This document shows, piece by piece, positions 7,990 through 17,163 of a DNA stretch of 55,326 nucleotides (its first letter is position 1; the number at the start of each line of letters is the position of its first letter). The position numbers and the translations under genes were made by a program. The notes below the pieces were generated by a model. That model was not told the DNA's origin, made no database searches, and saw only the letters and a list, made by a program, of their open reading frames with translations. The stretch lies in the NCBI GenBank assembly GCA_028279215.1, contig JANQOF010000053.1:1-55326 (forward strand), given 5' to 3'. The DNA comes from Pirellulales bacterium (GTDB lineage: Bacteria > Planctomycetota > Planctomycetia > Pirellulales > Lacipirellulaceae).

Positions 7990-9435
7990 CTAACTTGGGA
8001 TTGGGTTGTGGTCGTACTCCAACACGATCACCGTAATACGTTCGTCGGGCGGCGTTTCGAGCGGGACGGTGATTTGCAAATCGCCATCGACTTGGTCGCA
8101 CTCGACGTCGTAGTTGGTTTCTAGCAAGAACGCTCGGCTCGGAATCTTTGCAAGCTTGGGGATCGTTAGCTTGCGGTCTTTCGGCCAGTCGTAAACGCAA
8201 GCGTAGATGCGATAGAAATCGTCGAATTGCTTGCCCGTCAAACGTCCCCAATCCGACTCAGGCACGGCCACCGGTTGCACGCCGTACACCACTTCGCCGT
8301 TAATGCTCATCCAGGAGCCAATCTCCTTGAGTCGACGCACCGACGCCTTGGGGAACGAGCCATCGCCCATCGGTCCGATATTGAGCTGGTAGTTTCCACC
8401 TCGCGAGGCGTTGTCGACCAAGTGGTGCAGCAGGGTTGGAACAGGTTTCCAGAGTGCGTCGGACTTATGGTAGCCCCAACTGCGCTGCATGGTACCGGAG
8501 GTTTCCCAAACGCGATCAATCGCCTCCTTGGGAAACTGATTGTCGCCCATCGACAGAAAGTCGACCAACTTGTCGCCCTCGGGATGGTTCCAGGTGACCC
8601 CAATACGGCTGTTGATTAACGAATGTGGACTGTGCTTGCGAACCGTGCTGATCAACTGATCGAGTCGCCGCTCGTTGAGGAACTCGGTTTCACGCCAGTT
8701 GTCGAACCACCAGAACTTGGGATCGTAGTTCTCAATCAACTCGACAACCTGCGGCAGTGAGATCGTGTTCCAATAACGCTCGAACTCTTCCTGAGTTGGC
8801 TGCTTGACGGTGGGCTCTTTCTCAAAACGCTTGTTGCCGGTCGGCCATGGCGGCATCGCCCCACCGCTGTTGCCCCAATCTTGCCAGTGAGAGTAGTAGA
8901 AACCAAGTGCAATGTCGTGCTTTTCACAGGCGGCGGCCAACTCACCAAGAATGTCGCGGCCAAACGGCGTGGCGTCGACCACGTTGTACTTCGAGACCTT
9001 CGTCGGCCAGAGTGCAAACCCGTCGTGGTGCTTCGCGGTGATAAGAAAGTACTTCATGCCGGCTTCTTTTGCCAAACCAATCCACTCATCCGCGTCGAAA
9101 CGGACTGGATTGAATTGACCCAATAGCGAATCGTACTCGCTGCGTGGGATTCCCACTCCGCCTTCGGAGTTGTATTCGGGAAACCCCTGCTGCATGCGGA
9201 TCCATTCGGCATACCAATTCCGTCCCATTCGTTTGCCTTCCCACTCGCCGGCGGGTATGGAGTACAGTCCAAAGTGAATGAACATTCCGAACTTGGCGTC
9301 GCCAAACCATGTCGGATCAGGGCGTTCCGTGGTGGCGGTGCTCGCAAGCAGGGTCGTGCTATTCATCGAAACACCACCCGCCGCGATGGCGCTTACTGCT
9401 GCATTCTTCAAGAAGTCTCGTCGGTTCGTGTTCAT
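7990..9435 (-). CDS. Alpha-L-fucosidase, glycoside hydrolase family 29
   Basis: 481 aa from the ATG at 9435, which begins the twin-arginine signal NRRDFLKNAAVSAIAAGG. The catalytic domain shows family hallmarks: FGMFIHFGLYS (49-59), TAKHHDGFALW (133-143) and FWWFDNW, with D245 the likely nucleophile. A C-terminal beta domain follows. The enzyme should remove alpha-linked L-fucose from exported or surface-bound glycans outside the cytoplasm. It is convergent with the enolase-superfamily gene. Fucosidases and sulfatases are typical of planctomycetes that degrade algal polysaccharides. Confidence 0.93.
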   Translation of the reverse strand: MNTNRRDFLKNAAVSAIAAGGVSMNSTTLLASTATTERPDPTWFGDAKFGMFIHFGLYSIPAGEWEGKRMGRNWYAEWIRMQQGFPEYNSEGGVGIPRSEYDSLLGQFNPVRFDADEWIGLAKEAGMKYFLITAKHHDGFALWPTKVSKYNVVDATPFGRDILGELAAACEKHDIALGFYYSHWQDWGNSGGAMPPWPTGNKRFEKEPTVKQPTQEEFERYWNTISLPQVVELIENYDPKFWWFDNWRETEFLNERRLDQLISTVRKHSPHSLINSRIGVTWNHPEGDKLVDFLSMGDNQFPKEAIDRVWETSGTMQRSWGYHKSDALWKPVPTLLHHLVDNASRGGNYQLNIGPMGDGSFPKASVRRLKEIGSWMSINGEVVYGVQPVAVPESDWGRLTGKQFDDFYRIYACVYDWPKDRKLTIPKLAKIPSRAFLLETNYDVECDQVDGDLQITVPLETPPDERITVIVLEYDHNPIPS

Positions 9436-9569
9436 CGTTCGCTTGTTCTCAGCAGGTGCGTTGAATAGGGTCGGTTCTGTCAGTGAACCAGCAACAAGAA
9501 TAATCAACTAACTCTAGAATAGCCAAAATGCGTCGTTATCGTCCAGAATTTGCGATTCGGAAAGTGCAT

Positions 9570-10661
9570 TTACACGTTAAACAAGAAGTGGCAAACATCT
9601 CCGTCGTTCATCACGTACTCCTTGCCCTCGACGCGTAACCTTCCGGCTTCGCGTATGGCTTTCTCGCTTTCGTACTCCACCAGATCGTCGACCGAGTGCA
9701 CCTCGGCACGGATGAAGCCCCGTTCGAAGTCGGTATGAATCACGCCGGCCGCCTGCGGTGCCGTTGCGCCGATGGGAAAGGTCCACGCGCGAATCTCCTT
9801 CTCGCCAGCGGTAAAGTAGCTTTGCAGGCCAAGCAGTTTGTAGGCGCCGCGGGCCAACACCGCGAGCGCCGGCTCCACAAGCCCCACGCTTTCGAGCATC
9901 TCCTGCCGGTCGGCTTCGTCCAACTCGGCAAGCTCCGCTTCGAGTCGGGCGCACACCGGCACCACCTCACCGCGCTCATCGGCTGCCCGCTCGCGGACGC
10001 GCTGGACATGCGGCCCTTCGCCGGCGAGATCGTCCTCGTCGGTATTGGCCACGTACAGCACACGTTTGCTGGTTAGTAGCTGGAGGCCAGCGATCTCTTT
10101 GTGCAGCGCGGGGTCCTTGGTATCGAGCGACCGCACCGGCTTGCCGGCGTCGAGCACTCCTTTGCAAGTTTCGAGCAGTTCGACGCGACGCTTGGCATCT
10201 TCGTCGCCACTGCGGGCGGTGCGACGCGCCTTTTCGAGCGAACCATCCACCGACTCCAAGTCAGCGAGCATCAGCTCGGTATCGATGGTTTCGATGTCGC
10301 GAATCGGATCGACCGCTCCGTCGACATGCGTGATGTCGTCGTCGTCGAAGCAGCGAACCACGTGGACGATCGCGTCGACATTGCGTATGTGCGATAGGAA
10401 CTTGTTTCCAAGACCTTCCCCTTCGCTAGCACCACGCACGATGCCAGCAATGTCCACCAATTGGAGCACTGCCGGAATGACTTTTTGCGTCTGGACATAC
10501 TTTTCGATCACGGCCAGCCGCGCATCGGGAACGGACACCGCTCCGACGTTGGGCTCGATGGTGCAAAACGGATAATTTTCGCTAGCAATGCCGGCAGCTG
10601 TGAGTGCGTTGAACAGGGTGCTCTTGCCAACATTGGGCAACCCGACGATGCCTGCCTCCAT
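9570..10661 (-). CDS. ychF: Redox-regulated ATPase YchF (Obg family)
   Basis: 363 aa from the ATG at 10661, exactly the usual length of the family; upstream in-frame codons add only unrelated residues. G1 is GLPNVGKS (7-14) and G3 is DIAG (70-73). The G4 position reads NTDE (206-209) instead of NKxD, the change known to make YchF prefer ATP to GTP. The C-terminal TGS domain ends with the characteristic [20 protein letters not shown]. YchF is a conserved cytoplasmic, ribosome-associated ATPase linked to stress responses. Confidence 0.97.
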   Translation of the reverse strand: MEAGIVGLPNVGKSTLFNALTAAGIASENYPFCTIEPNVGAVSVPDARLAVIEKYVQTQKVIPAVLQLVDIAGIVRGASEGEGLGNKFLSHIRNVDAIVHVVRCFDDDDITHVDGAVDPIRDIETIDTELMLADLESVDGSLEKARRTARSGDEDAKRRVELLETCKGVLDAGKPVRSLDTKDPALHKEIAGLQLLTSKRVLYVANTDEDDLAGEGPHVQRVRERAADERGEVVPVCARLEAELAELDEADRQEMLESVGLVEPALAVLARGAYKLLGLQSYFTAGEKEIRAWTFPIGATAPQAAGVIHTDFERGFIRAEVHSVDDLVEYESEKAIREAGRLRVEGKEYVMNDGDVCHFLFNV

Positions 10662-10831
10662 GGGAGTCGATTTCCTGGGGTATTCGGTGGGAATTAGGGT
10701 GCCCAGCAGTATATCGATTGCCGCTCTCAACCGTCAGTGGCGACAGAAATGTGGATGGCCACAGGCGACGTAACTCGCAATAATTGGGCTCCGGTCCTGT
10801 CCGCTTTCTCCGCCTGATGGAGCCAACTCTG

Positions 10832-12664
10832 ATGAGCTTTGCTCGATTGATCGCGCCGATTTTTGTTCTATTGTTGTCGCTGGCCGCAACCGGCCGATTG
10901 GTGGCGCAAGAGTCCTCCGAGCAAACTGCGAACGCGGCTGCAGATAACACCGCGGATAGCTCCACGGATGCAAGCAACGGTGACACCGAACAGGGCGCCG
11001 ATAGCAGCATTGCGCCGCAGCCTGCCAGCCCTGGCCAACCTGACCTCGACGAAGCCACACGGCTGAAACTAACGGCCACCGATGGTCGCGAAATCGGCAG
11101 AGTGATCGACCTGCTGAACTCGGCAATCAAGAAGGGCCTCGACAAAGAAAACGAGGCCTTCGCCAAGCAAATGCTCGCCTCGACCTACATGGAGCGTGGC
11201 GCCGCCGTGGGCGCGATTGCGTTAGAACAGGCCGTCGCTCAACCCAGCCGCACTGCGGGATGGACACAATTACGGGCCATCGCGCTGGCAGATTTGCGGA
11301 AAGCGGTCGAACTCGACCCGGCTGAGTACGACGGATGGATCATGATCGGTCAACTCAATCTGTTGCCGCAAGGTGATCTCGAAGCGGCTGAAAATGCGTT
11401 TACGCAAGTGATCGATGGCAAAGAAGTCGACGACGAACTGCGGGCCAAGGCCCATATTCGTCGCGCCGTGATGCGCGACGATCAAGCCGCCAAGTTAGCC
11501 GACCTGACGGGTGCCGTCGAAGCAGACCCCGATAACGTCGAATATCGCCTGCTTCGCGCCCGACAGCACTTCGCTACGGAAGCCTACAAGGAAAGCCTGG
11601 CCGACGTGGACGAGGCGCTTCAAATGGTGCCCGACAACTACGCGACCCACGAGCTGCGTGGCTTGGTGCTGCTGGCGCTCGATCGCGCCGAAGACGCGCT
11701 GGCCGCGTTCGATCAGGCGACGGAACTAAACGCCAAGGCGGTGACCCCTTACCTTAGGCGTGCGGAACTGTATGGCCGGCTGGGCGACATGCAACGGGGA
11801 ATCGACCAAGCATCGAAGGCCATTGAGCTCAACAACGACAGCCCGCTGGGATACCTGCTGCGTTCCGATCTGTATCTCCGCAACAATCAAGCCGAAAAGG
11901 CTTTGGCCGATGCTGATAAGGCACTTGAGTCGACCCCTGGACTCGTCCAAGCCTACTGGATGAAGGCCCGCGTGTTTGACGAGTTGGGGCGGACCGCCGA
12001 CGCGATGGATCAACTCCAGGAACTGGCTGATGGGCTGCCGCCGCAGGTGGAGTTAAATCTGCAAATCGCCATTTATGCTCTGCAACTCGAAATGCCCCGG
12101 CGAGCGATCGCGGCGCTCGACCGAGCGATTAACGTCGATCCCGAGAATGCAATGCTGTATCGATTCCGTGGCGACTCGAATCTGAACATCGGCCAGCATC
12201 GCGCGGCGATCGACAACTATGAGAAAGCGCTGGAGCTCGACCCCGAGGACTCAGGTTTGCTGAATAACTTTGCTTGGACGCTCGCCACCAGTCCAGACGC
12301 CGAAGTTCGCGACGGCAAGCGAGCCCTCGAACTCGCCACCGAGGCGTGTGAACTCACCGACTACAATACGGCGCACATCTTAAGTACGTTGGCCGCCGCG
12401 TACGCCGAAGCTGGCGACTTCGAGACTGCCAAAAAGTGGGCCCAAAAAGCGGTGGACTTGAACGATGAAGACAACGGCCCACAAATTGCTGAGGAACTGG
12501 CCAGCTACGAGCGCGGCCAGCCGGTGCGCGAGAGCCAGATGCTCGACTCGGGCGAGCGCGACGACGCGGAGTCGCTAGCGGACAATTCCGACAGCAAACC
12601 GTCGGATGAACTCGAGAAAACACAATCGAGCACGCCCGCTCCGAGACGTTCGATCGATTTCTAA
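10832..12664 (+). CDS. Exported tetratricopeptide repeat protein
   Basis: 610 aa from the ATG at 10832, which is preceded by GGAG at 9 bases and opens a clear signal peptide (MSFARLIAPIFVLLLSLAA, cleavage near AQ at 25-26). A low-complexity Ala/Asp/Ser linker (to about residue 75) leads into roughly ten TPR units with recurring cores such as AKAHIRRA, YLLRSDLYL, YRFRGDSNL and ALELDPED. The C-terminal 50 residues are polar and disordered. TPR arrays mediate protein contacts; the partner is unknown. The next gene is convergent, so the operon ends here. Confidence 0.9.
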   Translation: MSFARLIAPIFVLLLSLAATGRLVAQESSEQTANAAADNTADSSTDASNGDTEQGADSSIAPQPASPGQPDLDEATRLKLTATDGREIGRVIDLLNSAIKKGLDKENEAFAKQMLASTYMERGAAVGAIALEQAVAQPSRTAGWTQLRAIALADLRKAVELDPAEYDGWIMIGQLNLLPQGDLEAAENAFTQVIDGKEVDDELRAKAHIRRAVMRDDQAAKLADLTGAVEADPDNVEYRLLRARQHFATEAYKESLADVDEALQMVPDNYATHELRGLVLLALDRAEDALAAFDQATELNAKAVTPYLRRAELYGRLGDMQRGIDQASKAIELNNDSPLGYLLRSDLYLRNNQAEKALADADKALESTPGLVQAYWMKARVFDELGRTADAMDQLQELADGLPPQVELNLQIAIYALQLEMPRRAIAALDRAINVDPENAMLYRFRGDSNLNIGQHRAAIDNYEKALELDPEDSGLLNNFAWTLATSPDAEVRDGKRALELATEACELTDYNTAHILSTLAAAYAEAGDFETAKKWAQKAVDLNDEDNGPQIAEELASYERGQPVRESQMLDSGERDDAESLADNSDSKPSDELEKTQSSTPAPRRSIDF

Positions 12665-12736
12665 CGTCACCGCAAGCCGCCAACAGAGCCGAGTAGCCGC
12701 CGGCGTGACGGCAACTCGGAATCTCAAAACACGTTC

Positions 12737-13807
12737 TTAGTGCAGTTGACCCATCCAGGCGAAGAAGTTGTTTTCGAGTACGTCCAGATCGTCGCCAAAC
12801 ACTTCTTGAAAGTCGCTCATCCGCTCGCTCGCCCAATAGTTGGTCAGTGGTCTGCGGCGCGAGATGCGCTGCAAGTACTGTTCGTATTGCTTTGGCCGAG
12901 TTTCGCTAAGAAACAGCGTAAGCGCCCAGGCGTCGGCGTAGGCGCGCTCGGGCGTCGAGCTGAACACCTTGTCGCTTGCGACTACATTGGCGATCATATT
13001 CCTGTGTTGGCGGCCATCGTGATGAAACCGGAAGTCGTCTAGTCGCCCGCGATTAATCCTTTGGCCTATCGTGTCGGACGCTCGGCTCTGGTAAACACCA
13101 CGCGCTTCGAACATGGTAGCTAGTCCTTCCACCACCCACACTGGGTTTTCGGCCGCCCGATTGTGAATCCCCACATTGTAGGCGGTCTGGTGCGTGGCTT
13201 CGTGGACAATCGTATTGGCAGTGATGCCCCAATCTCGCTCGCTCGACGCCACTCGATCGTACATCAATACGCGATTGTTTTGCTGGTCGTAGTGCCCAAG
13301 GGTATTGGGTTGCAGGTTCACACCCGACGATTGGGCGTAGCGACGGTACTCCCGCTCCGAATCAAAAACCACCGCCACCAACGGGTACGGTGGTGGCGAC
13401 AACTGGAACCCGCGCACGCGAAAGTAATTGCAGAACGAGCGGTACAAGTCCTCGAATCGCTGCGCCCACGCATCACTTTCGCCGCTACGGTGCGCCACGA
13501 GGTAGTGTCCCGTGGAGCTGACCGTCATCGCGTCGCCGAACTCCTGGTACAGCGCGTTTCGCATCTCGCTGGTGGAGTAGCCTTGGAATCGCGGCGCGGT
13601 GCGCCTTGCGCGCTCCGCGTCGCGCGGATCGACGGTGTGCATTGCGCCATCGCGGCCGAGTAGCAACATCCGCGTATCAGTCCAAAACAGTGGCCGACCC
13701 TCCAGCAGTTGGCCGTCGAAATCGGCCTCGAACATGAAATCGGCGGCACCAGCGGACAACGAAATCAGCAGCAATAGTACCACGAGAAAACAGCGAATCG
13801 GATGCAC
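12737..13807 (-). CDS. Exported DUF1570 protein, gluzincin-type zinc peptidase-like
   Basis: 356 aa with the GTG at 13807 as start. This start gives a compact signal peptide (MHPIRCFLVVLLLLISLSAG); longer in-frame versions would run into the divergent gene. The peptidase-like core has HEATH (202-206) followed 21 residues later by VVEGLATMFE, with E227 a likely third zinc ligand, as in gluzincins. DUF1570 proteins are common in planctomycetes, and proteolysis has rarely been shown for them. It is divergent from the 437-aa exported protein and convergent with the TPR gene. The ribosome site is weak, so the start is uncertain. Confidence 0.83.
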   Translation of the reverse strand: MHPIRCFLVVLLLLISLSAGAADFMFEADFDGQLLEGRPLFWTDTRMLLLGRDGAMHTVDPRDAERARRTAPRFQGYSTSEMRNALYQEFGDAMTVSSTGHYLVAHRSGESDAWAQRFEDLYRSFCNYFRVRGFQLSPPPYPLVAVVFDSEREYRRYAQSSGVNLQPNTLGHYDQQNNRVLMYDRVASSERDWGITANTIVHEATHQTAYNVGIHNRAAENPVWVVEGLATMFEARGVYQSRASDTIGQRINRGRLDDFRFHHDGRQHRNMIANVVASDKVFSSTPERAYADAWALTLFLSETRPKQYEQYLQRISRRRPLTNYWASERMSDFQEVFGDDLDVLENNFFAWMGQLH

Positions 13808-13962
13808 GAGGACCGCCAGTTCGTTGGACTTAGAGAGTGGACGATTCTCAAGCCTACCTTGCGAAACTACGAGACTTTCGCGAGCGGGCCGCTTAGAATG
13901 CGGGTGTGGATTTTGTTGCAAATAGGCAACACTCAAACGTTCGTTTATTGAGGAATATGACG

Positions 13963-15276
13963 ATGAAATCATGGTGCCCACCATTCCTCGCCACCGCGAT
14001 CGCCTTTTTGCTGCTGATTCAGCCGTTGCGGGCTGACGACGAAGTGTTGGCCGAGCAAATCAACGAACTCGTGGCGCAACTCGACGCCGATACGATCTCA
14101 CAGCGCGATATCGCCGAGAAGAACCTGCTGGCCCTCGTGGGCATTGAAGGCGTGGGGGCAGAGAAGTTCCTCAAAATGCTCCCGGTACCCAACGACAACA
14201 TGCCACCGGCGGTACGCGAGCGGTTGGGGGCTATTCGCAAAGCCGTGGAACAGCAAATCGCTTCGACCGCCATCGAAGCGTCCAGCATCACCCTCGAAGC
14301 GATTAGTTGGCCGTTGTCGGAAGTGCTCGCCAAACTCGAAGAGCTAAGTGGCAACAAAATTCTCGACAACCGCGGGCAGAACGGCGAGGGCGTGCCCGAC
14401 ACCGAAATCATCCTGAAAGTCGAAGACGAGCCGTTTTGGTCGGTTATGGATCAAGTGATGGATCAGGCCCAGCTTAGCCAGTTCGCTTACGCAGGCGATG
14501 ACGCGCTGGCGTTGGTCGATCGTGGGCAGGGTCAGGCGAATCGGTTCGGTCGAGCCGACTACAAGGGTCCGCTACGCTTCGAAGTCACCGAAGTGACCGC
14601 CACACGCGGATTGCGAAATCCCTCGAATCAGCAGCTTCGCCTTGAGTTCGAAATCGCCTGGGAGCCACGGCTGCGTCCCATCGCACTTACCCAAGCGCTC
14701 GACCGAATGGATACGGTGACCGAAGACGGCAATCGACTGGAAGTGGGGCAGCCGGGACGCGTGTTCAACATCGAAGTGCCCGAAGGCACGTGCGCCACCA
14801 CCATCAACGCCCCCTTCATGCTGCCCAACCGATCGGTGAAGACCATCGACACGCTAAGCGGCACACTCACGGCATTGGTGCCGGGAAAGCGCGAGAAGTT
14901 TCGCTTCGAGGATCTGGAAAGCAAAGAACCCATCGTACAGTCGCGTGGCGGCGTGCAAGTGACGCTCGAAAAAGTGCGCAAGAACGGCCACATTTGGGAG
15001 TTCTACATGAACCTGCAACTCGACAACGACAAAGACTCGCTCGCGTCGCACCGTGGCTGGGTGTTCAACAACCTGACTTACCTCGTAGGCGACGACGGCG
15101 AACCAATCGACCACGCCGGCTTTGAAACGACTCGCCAAACTCGCACCGAGGTAGGCATCGCCTACCTATTCGACCTACCCGACGGAATCGACGGGCTTAC
15201 GTGGGTATACGAATCGCCGGTGTCGATCGTGGAGCAAGACTATCAATACTTGTTGCAAGATATTGAGCTGCCATAG
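13963..15276 (+). CDS. Conserved exported protein of unknown function
   Basis: 437 aa from the ATG at 13963, chosen because GAGGA lies 8 bases before it; an ATG two codons earlier is possible. Residues 1-24 are a signal peptide ending RADD. Residues 25-100 are helical with HEAT-like spacing. A segment near 105-150 (ISWPLSEVLAKLEELSGN, then FWSVMDQVMDQA) resembles the short secretin/STN-type fold used in TonB and secretin N-termini. The remainder looks beta-rich. I do not recognise a named family. It is divergent from the DUF1570 gene, with which it may share a promoter region. Confidence 0.75.
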   Translation: MKSWCPPFLATAIAFLLLIQPLRADDEVLAEQINELVAQLDADTISQRDIAEKNLLALVGIEGVGAEKFLKMLPVPNDNMPPAVRERLGAIRKAVEQQIASTAIEASSITLEAISWPLSEVLAKLEELSGNKILDNRGQNGEGVPDTEIILKVEDEPFWSVMDQVMDQAQLSQFAYAGDDALALVDRGQGQANRFGRADYKGPLRFEVTEVTATRGLRNPSNQQLRLEFEIAWEPRLRPIALTQALDRMDTVTEDGNRLEVGQPGRVFNIEVPEGTCATTINAPFMLPNRSVKTIDTLSGTLTALVPGKREKFRFEDLESKEPIVQSRGGVQVTLEKVRKNGHIWEFYMNLQLDNDKDSLASHRGWVFNNLTYLVGDDGEPIDHAGFETTRQTRTEVGIAYLFDLPDGIDGLTWVYESPVSIVEQDYQYLLQDIELP

Positions 15277-15300
15277 CTCAGCGGGCGAAAGCGCGCGTGC

Positions 15301-15966
15301 TCACGCTGCCGGCTGCGATTCATCCGCCGCGTCCATTTGTTGGCCGGCCCAGTAAACTACGCCACCGACCCACAAAAACCCAATCGCGCCGCCAAGGTAC
15401 ACGTTCATGGTGCCGCCGGGGGCGATGAACCCCGTCTTGCCGAAGACGGTGATTGTTTCGATCGCTTGCTCCAAAAAAAACAGGATGCTCAGCCAGGTAA
15501 GCCAATTTGGAATGATGGGCGAAGCGCGAAAGCCTAGAGCGACGAACGCGATGGCCATGGCGGTGGTGGATCCGTTGACTAGTGGTCCCCAGAACGCTGC
15601 CATCACGAACACGGTGCGAGCGGCCGCCGGGTTGAGAGCCTGTGGATCGAAGGCCAACCCGGCCCAAAACCAAGCCTGAACTTGTGCCGTGATGGCAAAC
15701 CCAAGAACTCCGGCGAGGAAGATGTAACTATTTGGTTTTGGCATCACGGCGGCGACCTGCCCACCAAATATGGCGAGCCCCATGGAAAACAGCGCCGCCG
15801 TCCAAGTGTAAGTCCGGGCCCGAACGCCGTTGCTGGTGAACCACTCGACGATGTCGACGCCACTGGAGTTAATGGTGGGAAGTGATTCGCCAAGCGCCAC
15901 GAAGCTCCCAACGTAAAGAGCCGCCGTGATTAGGATGTTAATGACCAGTAGGTGTGCCGCCTTCAT
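15301..15966 (-). CDS. Six-helix integral membrane protein, unknown function
   Basis: 221 aa. The ATG at 15966 has a strong GGAGGAG ribosome site, so upstream codons are rejected. Six hydrophobic helices are visible (about 5-25, 53-76, 79-106, 116-146, 152-173 and 183-208), with few conserved polar residues. No catalytic motif is seen. It lies downstream of the BASS transporter gene on the same strand with a 75-base gap, so the two may be co-transcribed. Confidence 0.75.
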   Translation of the reverse strand: MKAAHLLVINILITAALYVGSFVALGESLPTINSSGVDIVEWFTSNGVRARTYTWTAALFSMGLAIFGGQVAAVMPKPNSYIFLAGVLGFAITAQVQAWFWAGLAFDPQALNPAAARTVFVMAAFWGPLVNGSTTAMAIAFVALGFRASPIIPNWLTWLSILFFLEQAIETITVFGKTGFIAPGGTMNVYLGGAIGFLWVGGVVYWAGQQMDAADESQPAA

Positions 15967-16041
15967 GTGTTTTCTCCTCCGCGTCGACTGCTGATCGATC
16001 CGTTGGTTGGGCGCCAACGTCGGCATCGGCTCCGTAGGTCG

Positions 16042-16995
16042 TCACTCGTCAGCGTCGTCGCCAACGGGTCGCATCCGCCACCACACCGCCAGCACGCTGC
16101 CAATCAACGAGTGGGCCACGGCCGAAATGGCGCACGGCACGGCGGCCAGGCAAACGTTGGTCTGCGGGTTAGTGAAGTGCTCGGTGGCGAGCACCGTGCC
16201 GAGGCCCGAGTTCTGCATGCCGACTTCGATGGACACCGTGCGGCGAATCAGCTCGTCGTAACCCAATAAGCGAGCTGCGACATAACCCAGCGCGAAGCCA
16301 CCCGCGTGCAGTGCGCCAACGGCAACCACAAGCTGGCCGCTGTAGGCGATTACGAGTTCCGCGTTGCGGCCGATGATGTTCGCGCAGATCAGCGCAATGG
16401 CAATCACGCTCACCAACGGGGAAATCGGCGTGATACGTTTCACCAGCCGCGGCAACAAGTGATGCAGCACGATGCCAGCAACGACCGGCAACAACACGAC
16501 TTGTACCGTCGTTTCGAATAGCCCTCGCGCGTCCACCGGCAACCGTTCGCCCACCAGCCACTTGGTCAGTAGCGGCGTCAGCAAGATCGCGCCGAATGTC
16601 GAGCACATCGTCATCAATAGCGATAGCGCGAGATTCGCGCGGGCGATGTAGGTCACCACGTTCGACGCCGTGCCGCCGGGACAGCACGAGACGAGAATGA
16701 TGCCCACCGCCAGATCCGTAGGTAGGCCAAACGTCGATGCGATGGTCCAGCCCAATAGTGGCATGATCGAGAACTGGGCCAGGAACCCCAATAAAATTGG
16801 CTGGGGCATCTCCAACACGCGGGCAAAGTCGCCCGCCGAAAGCGTGATGCCCATGCCGAGCATGATCACGCCCAGCGCGTACACGATGTACGGGCCAAAC
16901 CACTCAAACAGCGGCGGATGCCACAGCGCCGCGGCACAACACACCAGCACCCAAACTGGAAACAGATTCGCGAGTAGATTGAGCAACCGGACCAC
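16042..16995 (-). CDS. Bile acid:sodium symporter (BASS)-family transporter
   Basis: 317 aa with about nine or ten membrane helices. The family signatures are clear: SCCPGGTASNVVTYIARAN (about 103-121), which forms one of the unwound crossing helices, and SIEVGMQNSGLG near 250. BASS proteins import organic acids with sodium; the substrate here is unknown. The start is a GTG at 16995 with no strong ribosome site, so the true start could differ by a few codons. A repeat-derived stem-loop region lies upstream. Confidence 0.88.
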   Translation of the reverse strand: MVRLLNLLANLFPVWVLVCCAAALWHPPLFEWFGPYIVYALGVIMLGMGITLSAGDFARVLEMPQPILLGFLAQFSIMPLLGWTIASTFGLPTDLAVGIILVSCCPGGTASNVVTYIARANLALSLLMTMCSTFGAILLTPLLTKWLVGERLPVDARGLFETTVQVVLLPVVAGIVLHHLLPRLVKRITPISPLVSVIAIALICANIIGRNAELVIAYSGQLVVAVGALHAGGFALGYVAARLLGYDELIRRTVSIEVGMQNSGLGTVLATEHFTNPQTNVCLAAVPCAISAVAHSLIGSVLAVWWRMRPVGDDADE

Positions 16996-17055
16996 GTGCG
17001 CATTGTAACGGACACAACATCAAGCAGAGAAGCTCGCTAATGTAGTGCAAGCACT

Positions 17056-17148
17056 TCTCCCCTGAGGGGAGAGGGTGGCCGAAGGCGGGTGAGGGGCGAA
17101 TTCTAGTCCGCTCACCCTCACCCCAACCCTCTCCCGTGAACGGGAGAG
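17056..17148. repeat. Dispersed intergenic stem-loop repeat (CCCTCTCCC type)
   Basis: Two hairpins, TCTCCCC-TGA-GGGGAGA (17056-17072) and CTCTCCCG-TGAA-CGGGAGAG (17129-17148), flank sequences that are themselves largely complementary (GAGGGTGGCC...GGGTGAGGGG against CTCACCCTCACCCCAACCC). The whole unit can fold into one long imperfect hairpin. Elements of this kind are spread through intergenic regions of many bacterial genomes. A fragment recurs at 35057-35073. Confidence 0.7.
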
Positions 17149-17163
17149 CGGGCAATATTGCTG

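Noticed and set aside
12665-12736. CGTCAC...GTGACG inverted repeat between the TPR and DUF1570 genes as bidirectional terminator
   Set aside because: The arms are short, the loop is long and there is no T run on either side, so the role is not supported.
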